64,000 bases of DNA from Flavobacteriales bacterium UBA4110 (GCA_002383165.1 DFXK01000014.1:1-64000), one strand, 5' to 3'. Shown: positions 25,384 through 35,319, counted from the first letter of the stretch. Translations and numbers: made by a program. Notes: a model not told the origin generated them from the letters alone.

Positions 25384-26949
25384 ATGAAAAAATATACACA
25401 ACTTTTTATCGTAATTGTTGTTCTTGCAGCGTTGATTTTTTACAATATTCAGACCGTATGTGCATTTGCAGGGCGATATATTTATCCTTTGGATGATGCT
25501 TACATCCATCTTTCAATGGCTCGGAATTTTGCAGAAGCCGGAACCTGGGGTATTACAAAACACGAATTTTCGTCTACCACATCATCTCCGCTTTTTACAT
25601 TTCTTCTGGCTCTACTAATCAAAATATTTGGTAACTGGGAATATATTCCTTTGGTTGCAAACAGTATTGCGGGCGTTGCGCTCATCTTGGTATTCAATAA
25701 TTATCTGAAACCATTTTCGGTAATTACACGATTTGTTTTCTTATTGGCGTTGGTTGTCCTGATGCCTTTGCATCTGATGATAATGACGGGAATGGAGCAT
25801 GTATTTCACTCGCTCGCCATGGTTTTAGTTCTTTTAGCTTTTCGCAAATATCTGGAGGATAAAAGCCCGAGACATTTTTCCAATCTGGCTTTGTTTTCTA
25901 TTATCGCAACAGGATTCCGTTACGAGAGCCTTTTTTTCATTTTCTTTATCTGCGTGTATCTTTTTTTTGTGAGAAAAGATTATGTCATTAGTATAATTTT
26001 AGGCTTATTTGCACTTTTGCCGGTTTTGGTATATGGCTACATATCAATAGATCACGGATCATTTTTCCTCCCGAATTCTTTAATTCTTAAAGGTAACACG
26101 AATGACGGAATCGGAGGTTTTATAACAAGAGTTGCAGGCAATGCTTACCGCGGAATTTCTGTTTTGATACTCATGCTGATTCTGATAGTACAGATTTTTA
26201 GAAATATTCAAACGCTCAAGTGTTCGGGCTATCAATATGTCAGATCATCAAAAAATGCTGTTTCTTTTGTAGTAATAGCGGGTTTTTTGGTTCACCTTTT
26301 ATTTGCTAATTTTGGATGGCTGATTCGCTATGAAGCGTATTTGGTTGTTGTTGTTTTATTTGCAATTGCTCCTTTTGCAGATGGTGTTTTTCGGGAAAAA
26401 GCAGGAAATTCTGTTTTTAAATACTTAATGATCGGCTTGCTGTTGATAACATTCTATATGCGTTTTGTAACGATGATAAAATACCAGCCCATAGCCTCCA
26501 AAAATATTTTTGACCAGCAGATTCAGCTTGCGGATTTTGTCCATCAGTATTACCCCGAGTCCAGCATTATTGCAAACGATATCGGAGCTATTACTTATTA
26601 TAACAATATTCAGCTTCTGGATACGTACGGGTTAGGAAGTATTGAGGTAGCAAGGTTAAGAAAGAACGATCACGGCAAGTTTGTGGACAATAAAAATCTT
26701 CAGACTTATATTGCCAGAACAGCAGAAAACAGAAATTTTGATATTGCTTTAGTTTTCGATGAATGGGTAAAAATGCCGGATTATTTTGTGAAAGCCGGAA
26801 CGCTTAGCATTAATAATAATTATATCTGTGGAGGAACAACAGTTTCTTTCTATGCCGTGAAAAAAGAAAATGCGGATAAACTTAGGAAGCAATTGGCAGA
26901 TTTTTCCAGACAAACTCCAAAAGACGTTACTATAAAAATAGCATACTAA
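25384..26949 (+). CDS. Multi-pass GT-C-type glycosyltransferase
   Basis: A 521-residue protein with about 10-11 membrane helices and a soluble C-terminal domain (from residue 380). The first periplasmic loop has YPLDDAYIHLSMARNFAEAG. The DD pair fits the catalytic acidic motif of GT-C enzymes. The next loop contains SSTTSSPLFTFLLA. It would use a polyprenyl-phosphate sugar donor outside the inner membrane. The start lies 13 bp after the epsG stop, so the genes are cotranscribed. Confidence 0.7.
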   Translation: MKKYTQLFIVIVVLAALIFYNIQTVCAFAGRYIYPLDDAYIHLSMARNFAEAGTWGITKHEFSSTTSSPLFTFLLALLIKIFGNWEYIPLVANSIAGVALILVFNNYLKPFSVITRFVFLLALVVLMPLHLMIMTGMEHVFHSLAMVLVLLAFRKYLEDKSPRHFSNLALFSIIATGFRYESLFFIFFICVYLFFVRKDYVISIILGLFALLPVLVYGYISIDHGSFFLPNSLILKGNTNDGIGGFITRVAGNAYRGISVLILMLILIVQIFRNIQTLKCSGYQYVRSSKNAVSFVVIAGFLVHLLFANFGWLIRYEAYLVVVVLFAIAPFADGVFREKAGNSVFKYLMIGLLLITFYMRFVTMIKYQPIASKNIFDQQIQLADFVHQYYPESSIIANDIGAITYYNNIQLLDTYGLGSIEVARLRKNDHGKFVDNKNLQTYIARTAENRNFDIALVFDEWVKMPDYFVKAGTLSINNNYICGGTTVSFYAVKKENADKLRKQLADFSRQTPKDVTIKIAY

Positions 26950-26951
26950 TT

Positions 26952-28022
26952 ATGAACTTTGAAGACTTTATCATTCCACCAAAAAAAATCAGGACCGAAA
27001 AATGGCAGATTGGGGACAATATTATTAATGATATCAAGGAAGACGGTATTGTTCTGCTCTTTGTATCCGATTACAGAGGTGCAGATGGCGATGCCGAAAG
27101 TCAGGATTTTACTGGCGTACGTAGGGAGTTTTATAAATTGTCTCAGTTGGATTTTGATATTCCGGTTATAGACTTAGGCGATTTGGTGTCCGGTAGAACA
27201 AGTCAAGATTCGCATTATATTTTGCAGGAAGTTCTGTCTGCTTGTCACCATAAAAATGCAATTCCGGTGATAGTGGGCGGTAGTAATGATCTGGCGTTTT
27301 CACTTTTTTCCGCGCTTAATTTTCATCAGGATAATATCAGTTATACGCAGATCAGTAATGTTGTTTCACTGAAACAGGATGAGGAAATCCACGAGTCTAA
27401 TTTCCTCAGCAAAATACTGGGTTCCAAAAATTTTTCTATCAAAAATTACCATCACCTCGGCTATCAGAAACATCTGAATGAAATGGATTCTGTAAGGCTT
27501 ATCAAAGAGGTTCAGTTTGATATTATTCGACTGGCAGAAATGATGAATTCTACAGAAAAAACCGAGCCTTATTTTCGGAAAGCAGATTTGGTTACCATTA
27601 ATTGTGATGCTATTGAAAGTTTTGGAGAGCCATTTTCTATGAATCCGCAGGTGAATGGACTGAACAGAAGAGAAATCTGTGCTTATATGAAGGAAATCGG
27701 ACTGAGCGAAAAACTGAAATCCGTTGGGATTTTCAATTATAATATCTATTCTGACTCCCAGCTCAATCATCAGTTGCTGGCTCAGATGATCTGGTATCTT
27801 ATAGAAGGCATCAACATCCAGCGGTCTCACCCGAAGGAAAAGTCGTACGAAACATTTTATGTACTGATTAATGACGAGAAGTATGCTTTTAAAAGAGAGG
27901 TTTTCACTAATCTGTGGTATTTTGGTGAGGATGATAATATTGATAATTGCATCCCTTGCTCCCGTTCGGATTTTGATGAAGCCAAAAAAGGTTTTTTGAA
28001 TTCCAGATTCACCAGAAGTTAA
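26952..28022 (+). CDS. Ureohydrolase-fold protein without the metal site
   Basis: A 356-residue protein of the arginase/agmatinase/formiminoglutamase superfamily by overall pattern. The metal-binding motifs are altered: GGxHS appears as GGSND, DxHxD is replaced by ISNVVSL, and SxDxDxxDP appears as TINCDAIES. At most one of six metal ligands is kept, so hydrolysis of a guanidino substrate is unlikely. A binding or scaffolding role is inferred. Related genes often lie near topA in Bacteroidetes; here topA is 11 kb upstream with the island between. It starts 2 bp after the previous stop. Confidence 0.7.
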   Translation: MNFEDFIIPPKKIRTEKWQIGDNIINDIKEDGIVLLFVSDYRGADGDAESQDFTGVRREFYKLSQLDFDIPVIDLGDLVSGRTSQDSHYILQEVLSACHHKNAIPVIVGGSNDLAFSLFSALNFHQDNISYTQISNVVSLKQDEEIHESNFLSKILGSKNFSIKNYHHLGYQKHLNEMDSVRLIKEVQFDIIRLAEMMNSTEKTEPYFRKADLVTINCDAIESFGEPFSMNPQVNGLNRREICAYMKEIGLSEKLKSVGIFNYNIYSDSQLNHQLLAQMIWYLIEGINIQRSHPKEKSYETFYVLINDEKYAFKREVFTNLWYFGEDDNIDNCIPCSRSDFDEAKKGFLNSRFTRS

Positions 28023-28025
28023 ATC

Positions 28026-29036
28026 ATGCAGCATCCCGAAACCAAAGTGTCTGTGATTGTTCCCGTTTATAACGTTGAGTTATATCTGGAAAAATGCCTT
28101 TTGTCATTGGTCAATCAGACTTTGCAGAACATTGAAATAATCGTGGTGAATGATGGAAGCATAGACCATTCTCAACAAATTATAGAAAAATTCCAACAGG
28201 AATATCCGCAAAAAATCTTTGCCTACACCAAAGAAAATGGCGGATTAAGCGATGCGCGAAATTTTGGTATAGACCGTGCGAAGGGCAAGTACATCGGTTT
28301 TGTGGACAGTGATGATTATGTTTCGGACACGATGTTTGAAGAGATGCTGAACATTGCAGAGAAACATCAGACAGAAATAACAATATGCAATATTAAGAAG
28401 GTAGATGAAAGAGGAAATGTCACACAAAAGCTAACACAGTTGCCTGGTTTTCCTGAAAAAATCATTCTGGAAGAAAATATATCTGTTTTCTCTGATATCT
28501 CTTATTTTGCCTGCAATAAGCTTTTCATAAGTGATTTATTTAAGAACAAAAGATTCAGAAAAGGAATTCATTTTGAAGATATCGAGCTGATACCGCAGTT
28601 GGTTCTGGATTCTAAAGTCATCGGCTTTACGCCGGCTTATCATTATCAATATCTAGAGAGATCACAATCTATCAGCAAGATGCATACGCTGAAAGGATTA
28701 GACATTCTAGAGGCTGTGAAAACGGTGAGTTTGAAATTTACTGAAAGCCGCTACAATAATTATAAAAATGCATTGAAAGGATTCCAGATTCTGGAAGGCG
28801 TTTATACATTTCTGGCTTATTTGGCATTTGTAAATGATAAGGCAGATTTTTACAAAATGTCACAGATATTGGATGAGTTTATAAAAGATAATGATATAAA
28901 TGCGAAAGATATCTTGCAGTATAAGCGGTTTGGAAAGAATTATCTATTATCTTTGCCGTTAGGAAAAAAAGTTTATTACGTCCTTAGTATATTCAGGCTG
29001 AGGCGTATTGTCAGAATATTGACAATCAAAAAGTAA
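28026..29036 (+). CDS. Family 2 glycosyltransferase
   Basis: A 336-residue cytoplasmic GT-A enzyme. Residues 8-40 read VSVIVPVYNVELYLEKCLLS, then IIVVNDGSIDHS, GGLSDARNFGIDRAKGKYIG and the DxD region FVDSDDY. It would add a sugar from a nucleotide donor to the lipid-linked exopolysaccharide repeat. The donor cannot be told. It lies 3 bp after the upstream stop. Confidence 0.9.
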   Translation: MQHPETKVSVIVPVYNVELYLEKCLLSLVNQTLQNIEIIVVNDGSIDHSQQIIEKFQQEYPQKIFAYTKENGGLSDARNFGIDRAKGKYIGFVDSDDYVSDTMFEEMLNIAEKHQTEITICNIKKVDERGNVTQKLTQLPGFPEKIILEENISVFSDISYFACNKLFISDLFKNKRFRKGIHFEDIELIPQLVLDSKVIGFTPAYHYQYLERSQSISKMHTLKGLDILEAVKTVSLKFTESRYNNYKNALKGFQILEGVYTFLAYLAFVNDKADFYKMSQILDEFIKDNDINAKDILQYKRFGKNYLLSLPLGKKVYYVLSIFRLRRIVRILTIKK

Positions 29037-29055
29037 ACTAGATTAAGAACACAAG

Positions 29056-30159
29056 ATGAATAACATCGAACTTTTTTTGGTAAGCATAGGAATATCTTTT
29101 TTTTACTTCAAGCTAGTTTTGGGCTTTGTGTTTTCTTTTTTGATTACTTTTATTTCCATCCCGGCAATTATAAAAATTTCCAGAAGGAAGAATCTGATGG
29201 ATGAGCCCGGATCACGAAGCTCCCACCTGAGGAAAATTCCAAATCTCGGTGGCATAGCCATATTTTTTTCACTGGGTGTTTGCGCTCCCATTTTTGCTTA
29301 CGAATTGTTTGATCGCTATAAGTTTTTATTTGCATCATTTATCATTTTATTTTTTGTAGGAATAATGGATGATATAATGGTGCTAAGAGCATATAAAAAG
29401 CTTTTGGCTCAGGCACTTGTGTCAATATTAATGGTGGTAGGGTCGGATGTGCGCATCAGGAGTATTTTTGGACTATTTGGAGTCTATGAGATTAATTATT
29501 ATATAAGCATAGCATTCAGTATTTTGACTTTCATTATTCTTATCAATGCTTTTAATCTGATAGATGGGATAGACGGGCTGGCCGGCAGTTATACCATTGC
29601 AACCAGCATATTTTTTGGGATCAGTTTCTTCAGGTTGGGACCGGCGAACGATCCTTTGGTTATCCTTTGTGCAATTATTATTGCAGCATCGTTGGCTTTC
29701 TTGTTCTATAATCTCTCTAATAAAAGAAATTCGAAAATTTTTATGGGAGATACGGGTTCTATGATTCTTGGATTTCTTCTTGCCTTCACGGGTATTTCAT
29801 TTATAGAAATATTCATTCAGAAAAGGGATGAGGTATTTTATCATCTGCAGTCTGCGCCTGTTATAGCTGTAGCCATTCTTATATTACCGATTATCGATAC
29901 GCTTACTGTAATTATTACCAGAATTTATCATGGCAAGTCTATACTCTCTCCAGATAAAAATCACATACACCACAAGTTACTGAATCTGGGTCTCACACAT
30001 CGCAGATCTACAGCATATATCATAGGTTATTATTTAATTATCATTGCTGTAGCTTATTCGCTTAGGCATATAAATGTCAATTATTTACTGATTATTATTT
30101 TGGTTATTGGTTTTTTAGGAGCTTATCTTCCTATTTTCTTACTTAGATTCAAAAACTAA
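29056..30159 (+). CDS. WecA/MraY-family polyprenyl-phosphate sugar-1-phosphate transferase
   Basis: A 367-residue integral membrane enzyme with about 10-11 helices. Signatures are DDIMVLRAYKKLLAQ, the catalytic NAFNLIDGIDGLAG, FMGDTGSMILGF and the C-terminal IHHKLLNLGLTHRRS. It transfers a sugar-1-phosphate, probably HexNAc, to undecaprenyl phosphate and so starts the repeat unit. It is placed just before the export genes. Confidence 0.9.
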   Translation: MNNIELFLVSIGISFFYFKLVLGFVFSFLITFISIPAIIKISRRKNLMDEPGSRSSHLRKIPNLGGIAIFFSLGVCAPIFAYELFDRYKFLFASFIILFFVGIMDDIMVLRAYKKLLAQALVSILMVVGSDVRIRSIFGLFGVYEINYYISIAFSILTFIILINAFNLIDGIDGLAGSYTIATSIFFGISFFRLGPANDPLVILCAIIIAASLAFLFYNLSNKRNSKIFMGDTGSMILGFLLAFTGISFIEIFIQKRDEVFYHLQSAPVIAVAILILPIIDTLTVIITRIYHGKSILSPDKNHIHHKLLNLGLTHRRSTAYIIGYYLIIIAVAYSLRHINVNYLLIIILVIGFLGAYLPIFLLRFKN

Positions 30160-30188
30160 AATATTATATTTTTGCAAAAAACTATTTG

Positions 30189-31058
30189 ATGACAAAACAA
30201 CATCTTTTTAATATCTTTCTATTGGTCTTCATCATTGGTATCTGTACTTCATGCATTAGCAGAAAAGACATCCAGTATCTCCAGCCCAGTGAGAGCTTAA
30301 CTATCAATGAGGAGGGATTGGTTCCTTATAATGTGCCGGAATATAGAGTTACTAAAGGTGATATACTAAGCCTTAACGTCGTAACCACGCCAAAGGGTGA
30401 TGCGGCTCAGTTTTACTCTTCTCTAAATGCTTCTAGCAGTGGTGCTAATAATGGTGCAATGCAAAGCGGTGGATCATCTGGCGGACAGTCCGGTGGCGGT
30501 ACTGGTGGCAATGCAACATATTATTTTAATGGACTAAAAGTAGATTCCAAAGGAGATGTCAATATTTTCGGAATTGGATACATCAAAGCTGAAGGTAGAA
30601 CGTTGGAGGAAATGACAAAAGAAATTCAGGAAAAGGTAAATGAGAATTTTCTACAAGGAAAATCTGAGGTAAGGCTTAATCTGGACGGGATCCGTTATTA
30701 TATTTTAGGCGATATGGAAACGGTGAATGTTACCGGTGAAAAAACAGCATACATGACGCAGCTCAATATTATGCAAGCAATTGCCATGAATGGAGGTCTG
30801 AACCGAACTGTCGATCGGAAAAATATAATGATACACAGGAAGTTTCCAGAAGGTATTAAAACGGCAAGACTTGATCTTACGAGAGAAGATGTGATGAACT
30901 CACCTTACTACTGGCTTCAAAATGGGGATATTATTTATCTCAATACCAATGGTAAAAGTATCAATGGATTTGGAAAAGAACCACTTCAGACGCTCACAAC
31001 AGGAGTTTCACTACTTACAACTGTGATGTCAGTTTATCTAATCCTAACTCGTCTCTAA
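30189..31058 (+). CDS. Wza-type polysaccharide export lipoprotein
   Basis: A 289-residue outer-membrane lipoprotein. The signal peptide ends in a lipobox (GICTSC, Cys22). The first SLBB/Poly_export region begins YRVTKGDILSLNVV and a second is at LDGIRYYILGDMETV. A Gly/Ser-rich insert (SGGQSGGGTGG) lies near residue 100. ATG 30189 is chosen over TTG 30186. A -7 box TATTTTTG at 30167-30174 precedes it by 14 bp and could boost export-gene expression. Confidence 0.9.
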   Translation: MTKQHLFNIFLLVFIIGICTSCISRKDIQYLQPSESLTINEEGLVPYNVPEYRVTKGDILSLNVVTTPKGDAAQFYSSLNASSSGANNGAMQSGGSSGGQSGGGTGGNATYYFNGLKVDSKGDVNIFGIGYIKAEGRTLEEMTKEIQEKVNENFLQGKSEVRLNLDGIRYYILGDMETVNVTGEKTAYMTQLNIMQAIAMNGGLNRTVDRKNIMIHRKFPEGIKTARLDLTREDVMNSPYYWLQNGDIIYLNTNGKSINGFGKEPLQTLTTGVSLLTTVMSVYLILTRL

Positions 31059-31060
31059 TC

Positions 31061-33556
31061 ATGATACCTGATAAAAACATTAATACAACGGCGAGCACTC
31101 CACAGTCAGAAAAAATAGGTTCTTTTAACTTGTTTGATGTTGGGCATTTTGTAAGAAGAGTAATCCGTAACTGGTATTGGTTTGTGATATTAGGTTTCAT
31201 TGGTTACTGTATTTCTTATGGTTACAGTAAGTATTATGCTCAGAGAGTTTACTCTTCCAATCTATCATTAAGTATTTCCAATAACACGGCCAGTTATTTT
31301 ACGCCCAATCAATCTATCAATTTCATTTGGGGACAAGGTGGGAATCAGGATGGTGTTTACCTGAAAAAAATATTATTATCCAGAAGTCATAATGAATATT
31401 TGGTAAAGAAACTGAATCTCATTACCAACTACACAACCAAAGGTCTTATAAAAACAACCTATCTGGACAGAGAAGACAGTCCTGTTTTTTTGGAGATTGA
31501 CAAGAACCACCTGCAACAGGTTAATTATCCGATAACGATTATTCCAAAAAAAGGAAATCAATATGAAGTCACGCTTCCGGAAGAAGGACAATCACCGAAT
31601 CTTTACAATTACATTACAGAAAGTGTGGAGTCTGTCGCTCCTTATTCAAGACCAGCCAATAAGATACTTAAGCTGAATGAATGGTATGAGACTCCCAACC
31701 TAAAATTTAAGCTTATTCCAAATCCTACTCCAAGTAATCTTGGGTTGAATAATATAATCATCACCTTAGTCCCTGTAAACCAAGCTGTAAATAGTATTAC
31801 GAGTAGTCTTTTTGTCGAGTTCGATAAAGAATTGTCATCCATAATGGTAATTACCAAAACAGGTTATAACCTTAATAATACTGTCAGTTTTCTAAACAGC
31901 TCTGTAGATGAACTTATCAAAAAAAGATTAACGGACCAGAATACTGTAGATCAGAATACAGTAAAATATTTGAATGAGAATCTGTTACTTATAAGGAAAA
32001 AATTAGATTCCAGTGCTAATGTTCTGAATAGGCTAAAAATCAATAATAGGCTTTTCGATATGGAGAATATAGACTCCAAGACGTTAGAAAAACTCACAAC
32101 GCTGGAAAGCCAAAAGGCAGAACTTACCGCAAAAATTAACTCTTTAAATGACATCCGAAATTCTGTTAATACCAACAATCTTGAAAAGATTATAAGCCTA
32201 AATGTTGCGGGGATAGAAGATGGCAGCTTCAATGCATCCGTATCTGAGTTAAAGCAACTTTACGCAAAAAGAAGAGAACTTGCCCAGATTTACACCCCCA
32301 ACTCTGAGCCGATGCGAGAAATTAACAGACTTATAAACGAGGCAAAATACACATCACAGGGTGGGCTTAAAAAATATTTCCAGGGTTACTATGACAGACT
32401 TGCGCAGTTGGATTCTCAGATTGGTAAAATAGATCAAGAGTTAGTTTCGCTTCCCGAAAAGCAGAGGATTTTCCTAGATGCGCAAAGAGGATATAATATA
32501 ATAGAAAATACCTACAATACCCTTCTTACAGAACAGGCAAAATCCCAAATGCGTGTTGCAACCAACCAGAGTAATCTAACAGTTATTGACAAAGCAAAAA
32601 ATCTTGGACAAGGCCCTATTGCTCCTAATATCGCTGCTACCCAAACCCAAATTATCGGAGGACTTCTACTGATACCGCTTGTCTTTCTGCTTTTAGGAGA
32701 ATTGTTGGATAATAAGATTAGAAATCTTAAAGAGTTATTGGGTGTAACAAAAATTCCGTTGCTGGGAGTCATTGGCCATAATGGTTACGATAACAATCTT
32801 ACGGTTTTGGAAGAACCTAAATCATCAATATCAGAAGCTTTCCGTTCCATAAGGGCAAATCTCCGTTTTCTCTTCGATGAAGAACAGAAAAGTAAAGTAA
32901 TATTGATAACGTCTTCCATCAGTGGAGAAGGAAAAACCTATGTTTCTATTAATATTGCTTCAGTGCTAGGTCTCAGCGGGAAAAAAGCCGTTTTATTGGG
33001 AATGGATCTAAGGAAGCCAAAAATATTCGGTGATTTTAAAATCAATAATAAAAATGGCATCTCCAATTATCTTACAGGGCAGGTAGAACTTGAAGATATT
33101 ATCAATCACACCAGTATTCCGGGATTGGATGTTATCACTTCAGGGCCCATTCCGCCTAATCCATCAGAACTTTTGATGAGTGATAAAAATATGAATTTCA
33201 TTGATAGGCTGAAAGATTTGTACGAATATATAATCATTGATTCTCCTCCGGTAGGTCTTGTGGCAGATTCTTTCGAGTTGATTAAAAAGGCGGATACAAC
33301 AATATATGTGGTTCGCCATGAGTATACTGAAAAGCACATGGTGAGAATGATTACCGAAAAATACTTTAAAAAAGAAGTATCCAATCTGGGACTAGTCTAC
33401 AATGATTTCGTAATAAAACAAGGCTACGGTTATGGCTATGGTTACGGTTATGGCTACGGCTATGGTTACGGTTACTTTAACGAAGATGAAAATTATGTGG
33501 AACCCACAATTATAAAAATCAGGAATAAGCTTAAAAAGTTTTTAAACACAAAATAA
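31061..33556 (+). CDS. Wzc-type tyrosine autokinase and chain-length regulator
   Basis: An 831-residue inner-membrane protein. A Wzz-like N-terminal domain has membrane helices near residues 38-58 and 520-540 with a long coiled-coil periplasmic section between. The BY-kinase domain has Walker A SISGEGKTYVSINIA, Walker A' LLGMDLRKPKI and Walker B YIIIDSPPVGLV. The tyrosine cluster at the C-terminus is a run of nine Gly-Tyr units (33422-33475) instead of scattered Tyr. Autophosphorylation of this tail would control polymerisation and export with the Wza protein. Confidence 0.93.
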   Translation: MIPDKNINTTASTPQSEKIGSFNLFDVGHFVRRVIRNWYWFVILGFIGYCISYGYSKYYAQRVYSSNLSLSISNNTASYFTPNQSINFIWGQGGNQDGVYLKKILLSRSHNEYLVKKLNLITNYTTKGLIKTTYLDREDSPVFLEIDKNHLQQVNYPITIIPKKGNQYEVTLPEEGQSPNLYNYITESVESVAPYSRPANKILKLNEWYETPNLKFKLIPNPTPSNLGLNNIIITLVPVNQAVNSITSSLFVEFDKELSSIMVITKTGYNLNNTVSFLNSSVDELIKKRLTDQNTVDQNTVKYLNENLLLIRKKLDSSANVLNRLKINNRLFDMENIDSKTLEKLTTLESQKAELTAKINSLNDIRNSVNTNNLEKIISLNVAGIEDGSFNASVSELKQLYAKRRELAQIYTPNSEPMREINRLINEAKYTSQGGLKKYFQGYYDRLAQLDSQIGKIDQELVSLPEKQRIFLDAQRGYNIIENTYNTLLTEQAKSQMRVATNQSNLTVIDKAKNLGQGPIAPNIAATQTQIIGGLLLIPLVFLLLGELLDNKIRNLKELLGVTKIPLLGVIGHNGYDNNLTVLEEPKSSISEAFRSIRANLRFLFDEEQKSKVILITSSISGEGKTYVSINIASVLGLSGKKAVLLGMDLRKPKIFGDFKINNKNGISNYLTGQVELEDIINHTSIPGLDVITSGPIPPNPSELLMSDKNMNFIDRLKDLYEYIIIDSPPVGLVADSFELIKKADTTIYVVRHEYTEKHMVRMITEKYFKKEVSNLGLVYNDFVIKQGYGYGYGYGYGYGYGYGYFNEDENYVEPTIIKIRNKLKKFLNTK
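33422..33475 (+). repeat. Nine Gly-Tyr codon pairs in the Wzc tail
   Basis: Nine in-frame hexamers of GG(C/T)-TA(C/T) encode nine Gly-Tyr pairs. Third positions vary between copies, so the repeat is not a fresh slippage product. Confidence 0.95.
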
Positions 33557-33561
33557 AATAG

Positions 33562-33590
33562 AAGCCTTTTTTCAAGGCTTTTATTTTTTT
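33562..33590 (+). terminator. Terminator ending the exopolysaccharide operon
   Basis: AAGCCTT (33562-33568) and AAGGCTT (33574-33580) pair across a short loop and are followed by a T-rich run. Confidence 0.75.
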
Positions 33591-33739
33591 ATAGACTATT
33601 TTATCAATAAGTTCGTTTTTGTAATAAGAAATTATGTTTTTTTGTTTTTATTTAACTAAACTTTAAGAAGTTCCTTAATCTAAAAATGTTTTATATTTGC
33701 ACCAAATTTTTGAACAATAGACCTTTGAGCATATTGAGA

Positions 33740-34531
33740 ATGAAGAGAGAATTAACTTATACCTTTATGGCAATTTTCTGTTTTTTGAGTTTGGCAAAAG
33801 CTCAGAGACATGAAGTTGGGATACAGATGGGTATGAGTAATCTTGTAGGTGATATAGGAAGTACAAATTATGTGCTTCAGAAGCCTGTAGGAAATATGTC
33901 GGATTATGGATTGCCTTTTTATGCTGGGATAATGTATAGGATGAATTTTAATCCCTATCAAACCATCAGGCTGAATGTTGGATTCAATAATATTCAGTTT
34001 AATGACAGTTATGCAAAAGAAAATTATCGCAGGGCGAGAAAGCTTTCAGGAACCAACTCGGTAGTATCTGCGGATTTAGTTTTTGAATATAATTTTCTTC
34101 CGGTTAATGAAGAACAGGTCAGTATGATTAGTCCTTATATCTTCGGTGGTGTCTCTGGTTTTTATATGAATACCGTCAAAGCTCATCTGAATGTAAATAC
34201 TTACGGAACCCAGGTTGTTTATTCGAATGATAAAGCGTTTACGCTTGGAATTCCTTTTGGTGTAGGTCTTAAATATAAATTTAATTATAACTGGGCATTG
34301 TCCGGCGAGTTTACCTTCAGACCAACATTCTCAGATCAGGTAGATTACAGTATGCTGAAAGACGGTGATATCACAGTGAAAAGCTTATTACCAACAGGTG
34401 ATACTGCAGCAGCTGTGCAGGCTTTCAAAGACCAGCGAAATGTAGGTAACCTGAATTCCAAAGACTGGATTAATTCAGCTACTATCATTCTTTCATATTC
34501 ATTCGGGAGACCACCTTGTTATTGTAAATAG
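33740..34531 (+). CDS. DUF6089-like outer-membrane beta-barrel protein
   Basis: A 263-residue protein with signal peptide (cleavage near AKAQ) and barrel-like alternation. Characteristic parts are HEVGIQMGMSNLVGDIG near the mature N-terminus, YAGIMYRMNFNPYQTIR and LGIPFGVGLKYKFNYNWALS. These match the DUF6089 family usually found before uppS-bamA in Bacteroidetes. The role is unknown, probably envelope-related. ATG 33740 follows a TATATTTG box at 33692-33699; the in-frame ATG at 33686 lies upstream of that box and is not used. Only 5 bp separate it from uppS. Confidence 0.8.
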   Translation: MKRELTYTFMAIFCFLSLAKAQRHEVGIQMGMSNLVGDIGSTNYVLQKPVGNMSDYGLPFYAGIMYRMNFNPYQTIRLNVGFNNIQFNDSYAKENYRRARKLSGTNSVVSADLVFEYNFLPVNEEQVSMISPYIFGGVSGFYMNTVKAHLNVNTYGTQVVYSNDKAFTLGIPFGVGLKYKFNYNWALSGEFTFRPTFSDQVDYSMLKDGDITVKSLLPTGDTAAAVQAFKDQRNVGNLNSKDWINSATIILSYSFGRPPCYCK

Positions 34532-34536
34532 TCATT

Positions 34537-35289
34537 ATGCAGGATTTAAAAAAGCTTATAAATAAAGATAAATTACCAAAGCACGTGGCCGTTATAATGG
34601 ACGGAAACGGAAGGTGGGCAAAATCTAGAGGAGAAGAAAGAACCTTTGGACATAAGAATGCTATCAATGCGGTGCGTAATGTTATCAATGCCTGTAATGA
34701 GATTCATATTCCATATCTTACTCTTTACACTTTCTCGTCAGAAAACTGGAACAGGCCGAAAGAAGAAGTGGATACCTTAATGAATCTTTTATCGGAAACC
34801 TTGCTTTTGGAGGCCGAAGAGATTTTTTCTAAGGGACTAAGGATGCATGTAATAGGTGATATATCATCATTACCAGAATTAGTAAAAGACCAACTGATGA
34901 ATGTGGTTAATCTCACAAAGGATAACAAAGGCGGAAATCTTATTCTTGCATTGAGTTACGGTTCTCAGAAAGAAATTCTAAAAGCTGTTCAGGAGATCAG
35001 TAGAGAGGTAAAGGAAGGGAAACTGGCAGCAGATGATATTGATGAAAAAGTTTTTGAAAACCATCTTTATACCAGAGATTTTCCTCAGGTAGATCTTATG
35101 ATCAGAACCAGCGGAGAGGTAAGAATTAGTAATTTCTTGCTTTGGCAGATTGCATACGCAGAACTTCAGTTTTTAGATGTATTATGGCCAGATTTCTCCA
35201 AGGATACATTTTTTCAGTGCGTTATAGATTATCAAAACAAAGAAAGAAGGTACGGAATGACCAGTGACCAGATTCTTTCACAAAAATAA
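34537..35289 (+). CDS. uppS: Isoprenyl transferase (undecaprenyl diphosphate synthase)
   Basis: A 250-residue cis-prenyltransferase that makes the C55 lipid carrier for peptidoglycan and the exopolysaccharide. Signatures are VIMDGNGRWAKSRG (catalytic Asp), TLYTFSSENWNRPKEEV, and RTSGEVRISNFLLWQIAYAE near the C-terminus. Its location beside bamA and 1 kb after the polysaccharide genes is fitting. Confidence 0.97.
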   Translation: MQDLKKLINKDKLPKHVAVIMDGNGRWAKSRGEERTFGHKNAINAVRNVINACNEIHIPYLTLYTFSSENWNRPKEEVDTLMNLLSETLLLEAEEIFSKGLRMHVIGDISSLPELVKDQLMNVVNLTKDNKGGNLILALSYGSQKEILKAVQEISREVKEGKLAADDIDEKVFENHLYTRDFPQVDLMIRTSGEVRISNFLLWQIAYAELQFLDVLWPDFSKDTFFQCVIDYQNKERRYGMTSDQILSQK

Positions 35290-35319
35290 ATTACAGAAAA
35301 GAGAACAACTTCAATAAGA

